From JABDGC01 sp964449835 (GTDB lineage: Bacteria > Pseudomonadota > Gammaproteobacteria > DSM-16500): 26,310 nucleotides of DNA. Shown in pieces: positions 13,561 to 21,825 of this stretch. How positions within the stretch are numbered: the first letter of the stretch is position 1; every line of letters begins with the position of its first letter. The stretch lies in assembly GCA_964449835.1 (NCBI GenBank), contig CAYVBZ010000031.1:1-26310 (forward strand). Direction: 5' to 3'. The position numbers and the translations under genes were made by a program. The notes under the pieces are model-generated. The model searched no databases and was not told where the DNA came from. It worked only from the letters and a program-made list of their open reading frames with translations.

Positions 13561-15999
13561 TTAATAGATATCGGCAGATTCTTTTTTAGCGGCCTCACTG
13601 GCTTGGGCCGCGGGGCTTTCTGTTTCTGGCACGTAAGGATCCATGAAATATTCAAAGATCGCGCTACGGGTTGTGGCAGAAGCACGCCGACCTGTCTGCG
13701 TGTTAATGCGCACGCTGACAATGCCGGGGGGTTGGTCCACTGGACGTTCGGGACGGTTTCTGAGCGCAGTTTGCATAAAGTCAATCCAGATGGGCAGTGC
13801 GGCCTGATTGCCATATTCGTAGAGTGATTGGGGTTGATCATAGCCCACCCAGGACACGGCAACGAAGTCACGGTTATAACCCGCAAACCAGGCATCGTAT
13901 TGATTGTTGGTGGTGCCGGTTTTTCCAGCGAGATCCGAGCGGCGCAGATGACGCGCTTTAACGGCGGTGCCATGTTGAATCACGTCGCTCAAAACGGAGG
14001 TAATTAAATAAGCGTTTTGCGCGCTGAGGACGCGAGGCGCATAAACGGGGGTAAGAGGATTTTGTTCTATGGTTTGCGGAGGTGGTGGCGTTGCGGTATT
14101 CCCGCTGGGCGCGGGCGCATCCACACAATTATTGCAGGCCATTAAAGGCTTGGCTTGATAAATCATTTCTTTCTGTGAATTCTGCACGCGGTTAATGAGA
14201 TAGGGAACGACACGGTAGCCGCCATTCGCAAAAATCGAGTAAGCCGTTGCCATTTGTAAAGGGGTGACCGTCGCCGTCCCTAAAGCCAGTGACAAGGCAT
14301 GAGGCAATTGCCTTGAAGTAAAGCCGAATTTTTGCGCGTGCTTGATAGCAGTCGACAGACCAATTTGATCCAAGAGACGAATGGAAACCAAATTCCGAGA
14401 ATGAATGATGGCGGTACGTAAACGGGTCGGCCCATAAAAACGGTGCGTATCATTTTGTGGACGCCATAAAGTACCTTCCTGGTAGTTCTCTAAAATTAAA
14501 GGCGCATCGTTAATGACGCTCGCAAGTGTATAGCCCTTGTCCAAAGCGGCGGAATATATAAACGGTTTGAAGCTGGATCCCGGCTGTCGTTCCGCGTTCG
14601 TCACACGGTTGAAGTTACTGTGCTGATAATCAAAACCACCCACTAGGGCGACGATTCCGCCGGTTTGTGGATTCAAGACAATTAAACTGGCTTCCGCTTT
14701 TGGAAGTTGCGTTAAGCGGAAACCGCCCGCCGCGCTCGGCATGATCCGAATGACATCGCCCACCCGCACAATGTCTTTAGTGCTTTGAGGTGGGGGCCCC
14801 AGCTCATCATCGTTGTCGTCATTTTCGTCGTTATCATTATCGTGATCGATCGGGTGGCGTGCCCAAACCAAGCCTTCCCAGGGAATAGTGATCAAAGAAC
14901 CGTTGGCCCTTAGTACAGCGAGCGATTGGGGGCTCTCGTCAATGACAGCCGCAGGCTCCAAGCCATTGACCACCGGCAGTTCACGCAGGAGTTCTTCCCA
15001 TTGATCCAGATGTTTAATGTTGGGCATGCCAAGATTATTTTCCGGGCCGCGATAACCATGGCGCTGATCATAGGCCATGAGACCGTCAAAGACAGCTTGA
15101 TTGGCCGTGACCTGTAGACGGCTATCGACGGTGGTATAAACCTTATAGCCATCCGTGTAAATGTCCTCGCCGTACATTTTCACAGCCTGTTCGCGCGCTA
15201 ATTCCGCGACATAAGGCGCTTTCATTTGAGCTTGCAAGTCGTGATAACTCGCGCCCAAAGGCATATCCAGGGCTGTTTTATAAGTTTTTTCGTCAATGTA
15301 ATGCAATTCAAACATCCGCGTTAAAACGTGATTGCGCCGCTTGATGGCGGCGTCTTGATTGGCCAAAGGATTCAAGACCGAGGGTGCTTTGGGGATGCCT
15401 GCAATCATGGCGTATTGATCAATGGAGAGTTGCTGAATGGACTTGCCGTAATAGACTTCCGCCGCTGCGGCGACGCCATATGCGCGATTGCCAAAAAAGA
15501 TTTTGTTGAGATAAAGCTCTAGAATTTTTTCTTTCGGCAAGGTGTTTTCAATTTTCAGCGCAAGTAAAATTTCTCGCAATTTTCTACCGAAGGTTTTATG
15601 CCGCGTGAGATAAAAACTGCGGGCGACTTGCATGGTAATGGTGCTGCCGCCTTGTTCTTTGCGGCCGGTGATAATCAGTTGGATGGCGGCCCGAATCAAG
15701 CCGGGAAAGTCTACGCCGGGATGTTGGAAATAGCGTTGGTCTTCTGTCGCGAGGACAGCATTGATCAGGATCTTTGGAATTTGATCGTAAGGTAAAGGAA
15801 TACGCCGTTTTTCGCCAAAAGTCGCCAGCAATTTTCCATCGTTGGTGTATATTTGTAGAGGCACTTGAAGCTGTACAGTTTTAAGTGCTTCAGTATCAGG
15901 CAGTTCAAATTGAATATAATAAAAAGTGCCAATGGCGACAATTCCCAAGGCAATGAAGAGTAGGGTAATACAGTTTCTGATGAAGCGTAATTTATGCAT
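13561..15999 (-). CDS. mrcA: Penicillin-binding protein 1A (glycosyltransferase/transpeptidase)
   Basis: Bifunctional peptidoglycan synthase of the inner membrane. From the ATG at 15999 it has 812 residues. The membrane anchor is at about 9-30 (ITLLFIALGIVAIGTFYYI). The glycosyltransferase domain has the catalytic Glu in LATEDQRYFQHPGVD (E86). An OB-like insert precedes a transpeptidase domain with SSFK (about 475-478), SRN (534-536) and KTGTT (693-697). This start gives an N-terminus that lines up with E. coli PBP1a; in-frame ATG at 16017 and TTG at 16035 are possible but unneeded. The OB region holds an acidic run, DHDNDNDENDDNDDE (about 385-399). The 3' end adjoins rph, and the gene is divergent from the PAS kinase and pil genes. 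Position beside the pil cluster matches the usual mrcA/ponA location. Confidence 0.96.
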   Translation of the reverse strand: MHKLRFIRNCITLLFIALGIVAIGTFYYIQFELPDTEALKTVQLQVPLQIYTNDGKLLATFGEKRRIPLPYDQIPKILINAVLATEDQRYFQHPGVDFPGLIRAAIQLIITGRKEQGGSTITMQVARSFYLTRHKTFGRKLREILLALKIENTLPKEKILELYLNKIFFGNRAYGVAAAAEVYYGKSIQQLSIDQYAMIAGIPKAPSVLNPLANQDAAIKRRNHVLTRMFELHYIDEKTYKTALDMPLGASYHDLQAQMKAPYVAELAREQAVKMYGEDIYTDGYKVYTTVDSRLQVTANQAVFDGLMAYDQRHGYRGPENNLGMPNIKHLDQWEELLRELPVVNGLEPAAVIDESPQSLAVLRANGSLITIPWEGLVWARHPIDHDNDNDENDDNDDELGPPPQSTKDIVRVGDVIRIMPSAAGGFRLTQLPKAEASLIVLNPQTGGIVALVGGFDYQHSNFNRVTNAERQPGSSFKPFIYSAALDKGYTLASVINDAPLILENYQEGTLWRPQNDTHRFYGPTRLRTAIIHSRNLVSIRLLDQIGLSTAIKHAQKFGFTSRQLPHALSLALGTATVTPLQMATAYSIFANGGYRVVPYLINRVQNSQKEMIYQAKPLMACNNCVDAPAPSGNTATPPPPQTIEQNPLTPVYAPRVLSAQNAYLITSVLSDVIQHGTAVKARHLRRSDLAGKTGTTNNQYDAWFAGYNRDFVAVSWVGYDQPQSLYEYGNQAALPIWIDFMQTALRNRPERPVDQPPGIVSVRINTQTGRRASATTRSAIFEYFMDPYVPETESPAAQASEAAKKESADIY

Positions 16000-16091
16000 G
16001 GCTCTAAGTATATGCATAGGACCTGGGGCACGCAATATATAATTTATTAAATTTTTTCAATATATTAGAGCTGATGCTCGTTTTGCACCCC

Positions 16092-16126
16092 CTGTCATGC
16101 CAGCGTGTTTAAGGTTAGCATGACAG
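16092..16126. repeat. Short palindromic repeat upstream of mrcA and the PAS kinase
   Basis: CTGTCATGC (16092-16100) and GCATGACAG (16118-16126) form a perfect 9-bp inverted repeat with a 17-base loop. It lies in the divergent intergenic region. Its sequence is of the GTCAT type seen in the other palindromes of this window. It could be a REP-type repeat or a binding site. Confidence 0.5.
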
Positions 16127-16174
16127 AGACTTTAACCCTTACCAAATCGGTGACCATTTTTTCTATTTCAGAAA

Positions 16175-16183
16175 TGTTATAAT
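16175..16183 (+). promoter_or_regulatory. Extended -10 promoter for the PAS-histidine kinase gene
   Basis: TGTTATAAT combines the TGn extension with a perfect TATAAT, 24 bases before the ATG at 16207. No good -35 is seen, as is common for extended -10 promoters. Confidence 0.6.
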
Positions 16184-16206
16184 GAAAAGAAAGTAAAGGA
16201 TTTGCT

Positions 16207-17451
16207 ATGGGTAAAGGACTTAGCAAAAAACTGCTTTGTGATTTTGAGGCGATTTTTAACGCAACACCTAATTTGTATCTCATTTTATCTCCGGAATTAG
16301 AAATTGTTGCAGTCAATGAAGCCTATCTTAAGGCAACGATGGTCAAACGAGAGCAAATTCTCGGGCGGAATATCTTTGATGTGTTTCCAGACAATCCGGG
16401 TGATCCAGGGGCTACAGGCGTCCATAATTTATCGGCCTCTCTCCAACGCGTGTTAGAGCTTAAAAAGCCAGATGCCATGGCTGTGCAGAAATATGATGTT
16501 CAACACCCGCGGGAAGGAGGCTTTGAAGAAAGGTATTGGAGTCCGCTCAACTCGCCTGTTCTAGGGGAAAACAAAGAAATTCTCTACATTATTCATCACG
16601 TCGAGGATGTCACGGATTATATCCGCTTAAAACAGTCTGAAAAAGAGCAATTCATGGCCGCGGAAGAGTTGCGTAGCCTCGCGGGACGCATGGAAATGGA
16701 AGTTTATCAGCGTGCGCAGGAAATCCAGTCAGTGAATACTCATTTACGCCTGATTAACTGTGAATTGGCGGGCAAGGAAGCCGCTCTTTTGAATAGCAAT
16801 CAAGAATTAGAGGCTTTTAGTTACACCGTTTCACATGATTTAAAAAATTCAATTCATGCAATTGCCGGCTTTGCTACGCTTGCGATAAAGTACGGTAAGC
16901 TTAACGCCGAGACAGGTGATTTTTTAAAAGAAATTACCAATACCACCCAAAACATGGCGGAACTCATTGATGACCTATTCGAGTTTTCACGTACGGCCCA
17001 AAATGAAATGCGTTATGAAATCGTGAATCTGAGCGAGATGGTCAAAAAGATTGTGGAATTCATGAAAAAACAAGAGCCGGACCGTCAGATTGATTTTATG
17101 ATACAGCTTGATGTGATGGCCAATTGTGATTCTCATTTAATTAAGATCGCTTTACAGAATCTGCTGCAAAATGCCTGGAAGTTCACGGCAAAAACCAAAA
17201 GTCCTAGAATTGAATTTGGAATGCTGGATACTGAAAAACAAATTTATTTCATTCGTGACAATGGAGTCGGTTTTTCCATGGAGAATTGTAATAAACTATT
17301 TCACCCTTTTTCACGTTTGCATGCGGAAAAGGATTTTAAGGGAACTGGCATTGGCTTGGCGACAGTGAAAAGGATTATTGATCGACATCAGGGACAAGTT
17401 TGGGCTGAAAGCGAACCCGGGAAGGGGACGACTTTTTACTGGCAATTTTGA
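16207..17451 (+). CDS. Orphan PAS-domain sensor histidine kinase
   Basis: A soluble sensor kinase of 414 residues with no membrane segment. An N-terminal PAS domain (about 10-140; FNATPNLYLILSPELEIVAV, then FEERYWSPLNSPVLGENKEI) is followed by a coiled-coil linker. The HisKA domain has phospho-acceptor His210 in YTVSHDLKN, and the HATPase domain has N box LQNLLQNAWKFT (N322), G1 RDNGVGF (350-356) and G2 GTGIGLA (379-385). The kinase type resembles phytochrome-like and cyanobacterial hybrid-associated kinases. The PAS has no obvious Cys for flavin or haem binding, so the ligand is unknown. No response regulator is adjacent. AAAGGA lies about 6 bases before the ATG. It sits between mrcA and pilM, where no kinase is usual, so it looks inserted. 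All kinase motifs are intact. Confidence 0.9.
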   Translation: MGKGLSKKLLCDFEAIFNATPNLYLILSPELEIVAVNEAYLKATMVKREQILGRNIFDVFPDNPGDPGATGVHNLSASLQRVLELKKPDAMAVQKYDVQHPREGGFEERYWSPLNSPVLGENKEILYIIHHVEDVTDYIRLKQSEKEQFMAAEELRSLAGRMEMEVYQRAQEIQSVNTHLRLINCELAGKEAALLNSNQELEAFSYTVSHDLKNSIHAIAGFATLAIKYGKLNAETGDFLKEITNTTQNMAELIDDLFEFSRTAQNEMRYEIVNLSEMVKKIVEFMKKQEPDRQIDFMIQLDVMANCDSHLIKIALQNLLQNAWKFTAKTKSPRIEFGMLDTEKQIYFIRDNGVGFSMENCNKLFHPFSRLHAEKDFKGTGIGLATVKRIIDRHQGQVWAESEPGKGTTFYWQF

Positions 17452-17546
17452 GTTGATGTTAAGAAGAATTTGTTTTTCACAATTAAGTTTGTTATTCTCT
17501 TTTTTCTGGTTTTTTCTTTTTCATAAATTCCTAATCTCTTCCCCTC

Positions 17547-17567
17547 AACCCTAACCCTAACCCTAAC
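17547..17567. repeat. Telomere-like AACCCT repeat
   Basis: Three exact tandem copies of AACCCT plus AAC lie just before the large palindrome. A degenerate relative (CCTAACTCTAACC, 21812-21824) precedes another palindrome downstream of aroK. Confidence 0.8.
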
Positions 17568-17580
17568 TCTTTCCTTCACA

Positions 17581-17683
17581 AGCACACCGTCCTCCCACGG
17601 CTTGTCCGCGGGACCCAGAAACGAGTGGAGCCGAAGTTTCTGTCCCTGGATCCTGCGGACAAGCCGCAGGACGACGGTGTGCT
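17581..17683. repeat. Large BIME-like palindromic repeat between the kinase gene and pilM
   Basis: A 103-base unit with ends AGCACACCGTC (17581) and GACGGTGTGCT (ending 17683). Inside each half is a smaller hairpin: TCCTGCGG-ACAAG-CCGCAGGA on the right and the imperfect CCCACGG-CTTGT-CCGCGGG on the left. The centre has GAAAC and GTTTC complements. Two REP-type units in opposite orientation form one long hairpin. No T-run follows. Confidence 0.8.
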
Positions 17684-17719
17684 GGAGGAGGGAAGGGGAC
17701 TTGGAACTCTGGAGTTTTC

Positions 17720-18661
17720 ATGTTCAAAAAATCCCTTGTTTGTCTTGATTTCGGTTTTAATGAAATCCGTCTCCTGCAATTGAAGAAAAAAGCAGGCGGT
17801 TTTCACATCGAAAAAATGCTAGCACAGCCGCTTCCCGGTCAAAGCGGGACAAGTGTCTGTTGGCAAGAAAATACTGAAACACTGCACGCTTTGGTTAAGC
17901 AAGAAAATCTACGGGGCCATCCGGCGGCTTTTGCATTGCCGGCCTCTGCCGCGATGAAAAAACAAATCGAAATGCCTTCCCTTCCAGCGGATACCCTTGA
18001 AAGCGAACTGCGGCAGAATTTCAGCCGTTATTTTCCGGACCTAGCCGAAAAGGAAGTCTATTTTGATTTTGTCGCGAAACCTTTAAATGAAGAACAGCTT
18101 TCCATTTTACTGGTTGCGGCCCGTAAAGGGCCGCTAGAACAAGTGATGCAACTCGCAGAGCAAAGTGGTTTAAAGGCCAGAATGGCGGACTTAGACTTAT
18201 ATGCGCTGGCACGGGGCGCCTCTTTTTATTTTTATCCGGAGTTGGCGAGAAAAAAACAACTTGCCGCGGTTTTTAATTTGGGTTGGCCCATTTTTAGTTT
18301 AATTGTTTTTACAAGCGAAGATCTCGTTTTTCATTATCAATGGTGTTGCGATCGCGAAGTGTTTGAAAAACCACTGCACTTTGTCGATTCACTGGTTTTA
18401 AAGTTGCAAACCGCTTGGCAACTTTGTCTGGCCACACACCCCAAGCTCAAAATTGATTTACTCGGGCTCTCGGGGGAGCTTAAGTATTTAAAAGAACTCG
18501 CGTCAGTTTTTCAAAAGCGCTTATCGCGAGAAATAAAAATGATCGATCCATTTTTCGCAATGACTCATTCCGCGCAGCTGGGAAGGGAAGATATCGCTCA
18601 ATTGGCGCCGAGTTTTCTACTGTGCTGCGGGCTAGCCTTGCATGGACAGCACGATGCTTGA
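17720..18661 (+). CDS. pilM: Type IV pilus/competence assembly protein PilM (divergent)
   Basis: Cytoplasmic actin-like protein that binds the N-terminus of PilN in the pilus alignment complex. The 313-residue sequence keeps the PilM outline. The N-terminal CLDFGFNEIRLLQLKKKAGG is present, followed by MPSLPADTLESELRQNFSRY and KEVYFDFVAKPLNEEQLSIL. LVAARKGPLEQVMQLAEQSG with LDLYALARG and the ending LLCCGLALHG complete the outline. The usual phosphate-binding ADIGxxxT-type strand is replaced by VFNLGWPIFSLIVF, so nucleotide binding may be altered. It is shorter than typical PilM (about 350). CTGGAG lies 5 bases before the ATG. It is first in a tightly packed operon, overlapping pilN. It could equally be called ComA/HofM-like. 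Confidence 0.85.
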   Translation: MFKKSLVCLDFGFNEIRLLQLKKKAGGFHIEKMLAQPLPGQSGTSVCWQENTETLHALVKQENLRGHPAAFALPASAAMKKQIEMPSLPADTLESELRQNFSRYFPDLAEKEVYFDFVAKPLNEEQLSILLVAARKGPLEQVMQLAEQSGLKARMADLDLYALARGASFYFYPELARKKQLAAVFNLGWPIFSLIVFTSEDLVFHYQWCCDREVFEKPLHFVDSLVLKLQTAWQLCLATHPKLKIDLLGLSGELKYLKELASVFQKRLSREIKMIDPFFAMTHSAQLGREDIAQLAPSFLLCCGLALHGQHDA

Positions 18662-19202
18662 AATTAATTTATTGCCCTGGCGCGAGGCAGAAAAAGAAAA
18701 ACGGCGCCGTCAACAAGGCTTTGAGATTTTTCTAGGCTTTCTTTTTTCGCTAAGCTTGCTTTTCGGTCTTCACTTCGCTTTGGCCGAGCACTTGAAGAAG
18801 ATTCAAGCGCAGATTTTGCTGGTGCAGCGGGATTTGGACCAAATGAATCAACGTTTTGAAGCTTTGGGTCCCTTAGCGTCAGCGGGGGATGAGCAAAAAG
18901 GGCCAGAACTAGATTTAAGCGCCATTCTAAAGCATCAGGAGTGTGTTCTCCATTTTTTGCGGCAACTCGCGAACCTACTGCCAGAAACGGTTTATACGCA
19001 GACGCTTCATTTTGATCAGGGTTCTTGGTCTCTCGAAGGCTTTGCGCAGAATATGACGGAGGTTTTAGGCTTTGCAGAACATTTCAAGAATAGTTTTACA
19101 GGTGAAAATGGGCCCGTTTTTTCACTGAAAGAAAAGCAAGTCAAACTCAATTCAAAAGACAAGGTCTTTTCCTATCAACTTCGCTATGAGCAGGCCTCAT
19201 GA
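18654..19202 (+). CDS. pilN: Type IV pilus/competence inner-membrane protein PilN
   Basis: Bitopic inner-membrane protein of the PilMNOP alignment complex. The cytoplasmic N-terminus contains MLEINLLPWREAEKEKRRRQ, in which INLLPWR is the PilM-binding signature. One membrane segment follows (about 20-43; FLGFLFSLSLLFGLHFAL), then a coiled coil (KKIQAQILLVQRDLDQMNQR) and a PilN periplasmic domain (LLPETVYTQTLHFDQGSWSL). I chose the ATG at 18654 because family members begin directly before xINLLPWR. An upstream in-frame ATG at 18642 would add four residues. The start overlaps the pilM stop by 8 bases, and the stop overlaps the next start by 4 (ATGA), so translation is coupled. Confidence 0.9.
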   Translation: MLEINLLPWREAEKEKRRRQQGFEIFLGFLFSLSLLFGLHFALAEHLKKIQAQILLVQRDLDQMNQRFEALGPLASAGDEQKGPELDLSAILKHQECVLHFLRQLANLLPETVYTQTLHFDQGSWSLEGFAQNMTEVLGFAEHFKNSFTGENGPVFSLKEKQVKLNSKDKVFSYQLRYEQAS

Positions 19203-20047
19203 AAATAGAAGGAATTTTTTTAGAGTTTTATCAGCGGTATTGCGCTTTTATTATTCCTTTTTTATTCATTTTAGCCTTAGGTGCTTTTATGGACCTGAAA
19301 CCTTTATTGGATGAATGGAGTGAGTTACAGACGCAGGAAAACCAGCTCACTCAGCAGCTAGACGAAAAGGCGCAGGCTTTACGGCAGGCCAAGTTTTTTT
19401 TGCAGCCTGGGCAGCTTTTGGGCGCGGGAAAAAATGACAGGCCCTTACTGCCTCAAGTGATTCAACTGATTCATCTCAATTTCTGTGAATTGAAAAATTT
19501 GCAGTCAGAAGTTCAAAGCCGCGAAAATATAGCGAAAGGGCTGCGGATCAAAATTCTGCTGCGCGGTGATTTTTTTTGTTTTTATCGCCTTCTAGAATCT
19601 TTGCGGCGAGAAGCCTTGCCTCTGCGGCTGGATCAACTTTCCTTGAAAGCGGAAACGGAGGGTTTGGAAATCAACACGCAATTTTCCGCCTTGCCTTGGG
19701 CGAGAGACAGCGTGGAAAAGACGGAGCAAAAGACGATCGCGCCTTTTCTACCCTGCTGTCGAAGAGACCCTTTTGAGGGCCCTAAGCCTTCTCTGATCGA
19801 GAAATGGCAGATGAGTGGTCCTTTTCAAGGAACCGCTTTAGAAGCACTCCGTTTTGTAGGTTTTTTTTCAGAAAAGGGAAAGACAGCGGCTTTGCTCTTA
19901 CTGCCAAATGGGCAAAGCTATGACGTTTATCCGGGAGCACAGCTCGGGAAAACGGCCTGGCGCGTTTTAAGGATCGATGCCGCGTACTTGACACTCCAAG
20001 ATGAAGCAGGAAAAAAATTACGACGTATTCCGAGGACAGGAGCATGA
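19199..20047 (+). CDS. PilO-PilP fusion protein
   Basis: A single 282-residue frame that appears to combine two pilus alignment proteins. Residues 1-165 look like PilO: a membrane segment (16-33), a coiled coil (ENQLTQQLDEKAQALRQAKF, 47-66) and a PilO periplasmic domain (GLRIKILLRGDFFCFYRLLE). Residues 188-282 look like the PilP beta domain: RRDPFEG, then LEALRFVGFFSEKGKTAALL, NGQSYDVYPGAQLGKTAWRV and IDAAYLTLQDEAGKKLRRI. A separate PilP would carry its own lipoprotein signal; here none is visible. The starts and stops overlap both neighbours by ATGA, leaving no room for another gene. The length equals roughly HofO plus HofP of E. coli. In the family, PilO pairs with PilN and PilP contacts the PilQ secretin. 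Confidence 0.78.
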   Translation: MKIEGIFLEFYQRYCAFIIPFLFILALGAFMDLKPLLDEWSELQTQENQLTQQLDEKAQALRQAKFFLQPGQLLGAGKNDRPLLPQVIQLIHLNFCELKNLQSEVQSRENIAKGLRIKILLRGDFFCFYRLLESLRREALPLRLDQLSLKAETEGLEINTQFSALPWARDSVEKTEQKTIAPFLPCCRRDPFEGPKPSLIEKWQMSGPFQGTALEALRFVGFFSEKGKTAALLLLPNGQSYDVYPGAQLGKTAWRVLRIDAAYLTLQDEAGKKLRRIPRTGA

Positions 20048-21261
20048 AGCCCTTTTTCGCTTTGTTGAAGACAACTGTTCTTAACCTAATGCTGGCCGGG
20101 TTTATTTTGAGTTCTGGCACGGCTTTTGCCAAAGTCCCCTCAGAAACGCTGGATTTTGACAATGTGGATTTAAGAACGGTCTTGCGCGTTTTGGCAAAAT
20201 GGACCGGACGTTCCGTGATTTTAAGTCCCGCTATAAAAGGTCCAGTGAGTTTACATCTCCATCAAGTCTCCTTTGAAGATGTTTTTCAATTTTTATTAAA
20301 ATCGCAAAGCTTGGAAATGTGGCAGCTGGGGCGGCTTAGTTATCTTGCCCCACGGGAAATTCTTCTAAAAGAAAAGCAGGAGGAAGCGAAATGGCAGTCC
20401 GCACTGGAAGAAGCTTCTCCGCTGCACACACGGTTTTGGCGTGCCCGTTATACCAAGGCAGTGGACCTCGCGGCCTGGTTGAAAACGGGGCCTTCATCCC
20501 TGCTGTCCAAGCGCGGCCAAGTCCAGGTGGACGGGCGCTCTAATACCTTGGGGGTCCGCGATACCGCGGCGCATTTGGCGCTCATTCAGGATTTAGTGGA
20601 CCATTTAGACGTGCCGCTCCAGCAAATTATCATCGAGACGCGTTTGGCTTCTGTCGACAGTGACTATGAAGAAGAATTAGGACTCCGCTTTTCCACTGTC
20701 AAGGAAACTGTAAGCCGTCCTGGACAATTTAGCCTGGTGTTTGCGCGTTTGGCGGACCTCAGTTTTTTGGACATCAAGTTAGCGGCACTAGAAAAGGAGG
20801 GACATGGTGAGCTCATTTCCAGTCCCAGTTTATTTACCGCCAGTCAGCAAAGCGCCTCAATTGAGGCGGGGGAGGAACTTCCCTATCAAGAAGCGAGTAG
20901 CAGCGGTGCGACTACGGTTGTTTTTAAAAAGGCGGTTTTGAGTCTCAAAGTGACGCCGGAGCTTTTGCCGGGAAAAAAGATCTTGTTGCAGCTGCAAATT
21001 CACCAAGACCGGCCGAACGCCCGCCTCGTGCTCGGCGTTCCCGCGATTAGTACCCGGCAGCTTCATACCCAGGTGTTGATTCCAAATGGCCAGACCGTTG
21101 TTTTGGGCGGTATTTATGAAATCTCTAAAGAGAATAGTAGGGACAATCTTCCTTTCCTGGCGAAAATTCCAGTCCTGGGATGGCTTTTTCAAGTCAAGCA
21201 TCAGCGCAGAAGTAAACGGGAGTTATTAATATTTGTAACGCCTCGCGTGATAGAGTGGTAA
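20044..21261 (+). CDS. pilQ: Minimal PilQ/HofQ-type secretin
   Basis: Outer-membrane secretin for a type IV pilus or DNA-uptake system. It has a signal peptide (about 1-29, ending GTAFA). An N0/STN-like domain follows (ETLDFDNVDLRTVLRVLAKW), then an N1-type domain (RYTKAVDLAAWLKTG and VDGRSNTLGVRDTAAHLALI). The secretin domain starts at VPLQQIIIETRLASVDSDYE and contains GELISSPSLFTASQQSASIE, IPNGQTVVLGGIYE and IPVLGWLFQ. Length (405) is far below Pseudomonas PilQ (about 700), because the N-terminal peptidoglycan-binding AMIN domains are absent. It matches the compact HofQ/ComE size. Its start overlaps the PilO/P gene by 4 bases. The stop overlaps a possible GTG start of aroK. Confidence 0.92.
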   Translation: MKPFFALLKTTVLNLMLAGFILSSGTAFAKVPSETLDFDNVDLRTVLRVLAKWTGRSVILSPAIKGPVSLHLHQVSFEDVFQFLLKSQSLEMWQLGRLSYLAPREILLKEKQEEAKWQSALEEASPLHTRFWRARYTKAVDLAAWLKTGPSSLLSKRGQVQVDGRSNTLGVRDTAAHLALIQDLVDHLDVPLQQIIIETRLASVDSDYEEELGLRFSTVKETVSRPGQFSLVFARLADLSFLDIKLAALEKEGHGELISSPSLFTASQQSASIEAGEELPYQEASSSGATTVVFKKAVLSLKVTPELLPGKKILLQLQIHQDRPNARLVLGVPAISTRQLHTQVLIPNGQTVVLGGIYEISKENSRDNLPFLAKIPVLGWLFQVKHQRRSKRELLIFVTPRVIEW

Positions 21262-21272
21262 AATCAGCGGAA

Positions 21273-21806
21273 ATGATGATGAAGCAAAGCGCTCAAACTA
21301 ATCTTTTTTTGATAGGCCCCATGGCTGCTGGAAAAAGCAGCATTGGGCGTTCTTTGGCAAAGCGTTTAAATAGAAAATTTTATGACTCAGACCTTGAAAT
21401 TGAAAAAAGGACCGGGGTCAACGTCAAATGGATTTTTGATTTGGAGGGTGAGGAAGGTTTTCGTCAACGTGAGACGGAGGTCCTCGCCGATTTAACCGCT
21501 TACCCTAATATTGTCTTGGCCACAGGCGGAGGCTCGGTACTGAAGTCCGAAAACCGCGATTTCTTAAGCCGGCAAGGCATAGTGATTTATCTCAAGGTTT
21601 CTGTGGATTGCCAGTTGCAAAGATTGGCGACGGACAATAAAAGACCTTTATTGAACGTTCCGGACCGCCCGGCCTTTCTTGCAAGTCTCTGGCAGGAGAG
21701 AGAACGCCTTTATCAAGAACTGGCGCATTTTACCGTGGAAACCGATGGCTGCTCGATTGCTTCGGTGACAAAGGAAATTATTAATTCCCTTCCTTCCGAG
21801 CAGTAA
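21273..21806 (+). CDS. aroK: Shikimate kinase
   Basis: Phosphorylates shikimate with ATP in aromatic amino acid synthesis. The 177-residue protein has Walker A GPMAAGKSSIG, the shikimate-binding FYDSDLEIEKRTG with Asp, DLEGEEGFRQRETEVL and the GGGSV loop (ATGGGSVLKS). The lid Arg lies in DNKRPLLN. It is very close in pattern to E. coli AroK. Three ATGs stand in a row at 21273, 21276 and 21279; GCGGA upstream suits the second or third best. A GTG at 21255 that overlaps pilQ is also in frame. It is the last gene of the pil operon, as in E. coli and Pseudomonas, but aroB does not follow directly. Confidence 0.94.
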   Translation: MMMKQSAQTNLFLIGPMAAGKSSIGRSLAKRLNRKFYDSDLEIEKRTGVNVKWIFDLEGEEGFRQRETEVLADLTAYPNIVLATGGGSVLKSENRDFLSRQGIVIYLKVSVDCQLQRLATDNKRPLLNVPDRPAFLASLWQERERLYQELAHFTVETDGCSIASVTKEIINSLPSEQ

Positions 21807-21825
21807 GACCTCCTAACTCTAACCT

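Noticed and set aside
16092..16126. Terminator for mrcA
   Set aside because: The palindrome is upstream of mrcA, not downstream, and has no T-run.
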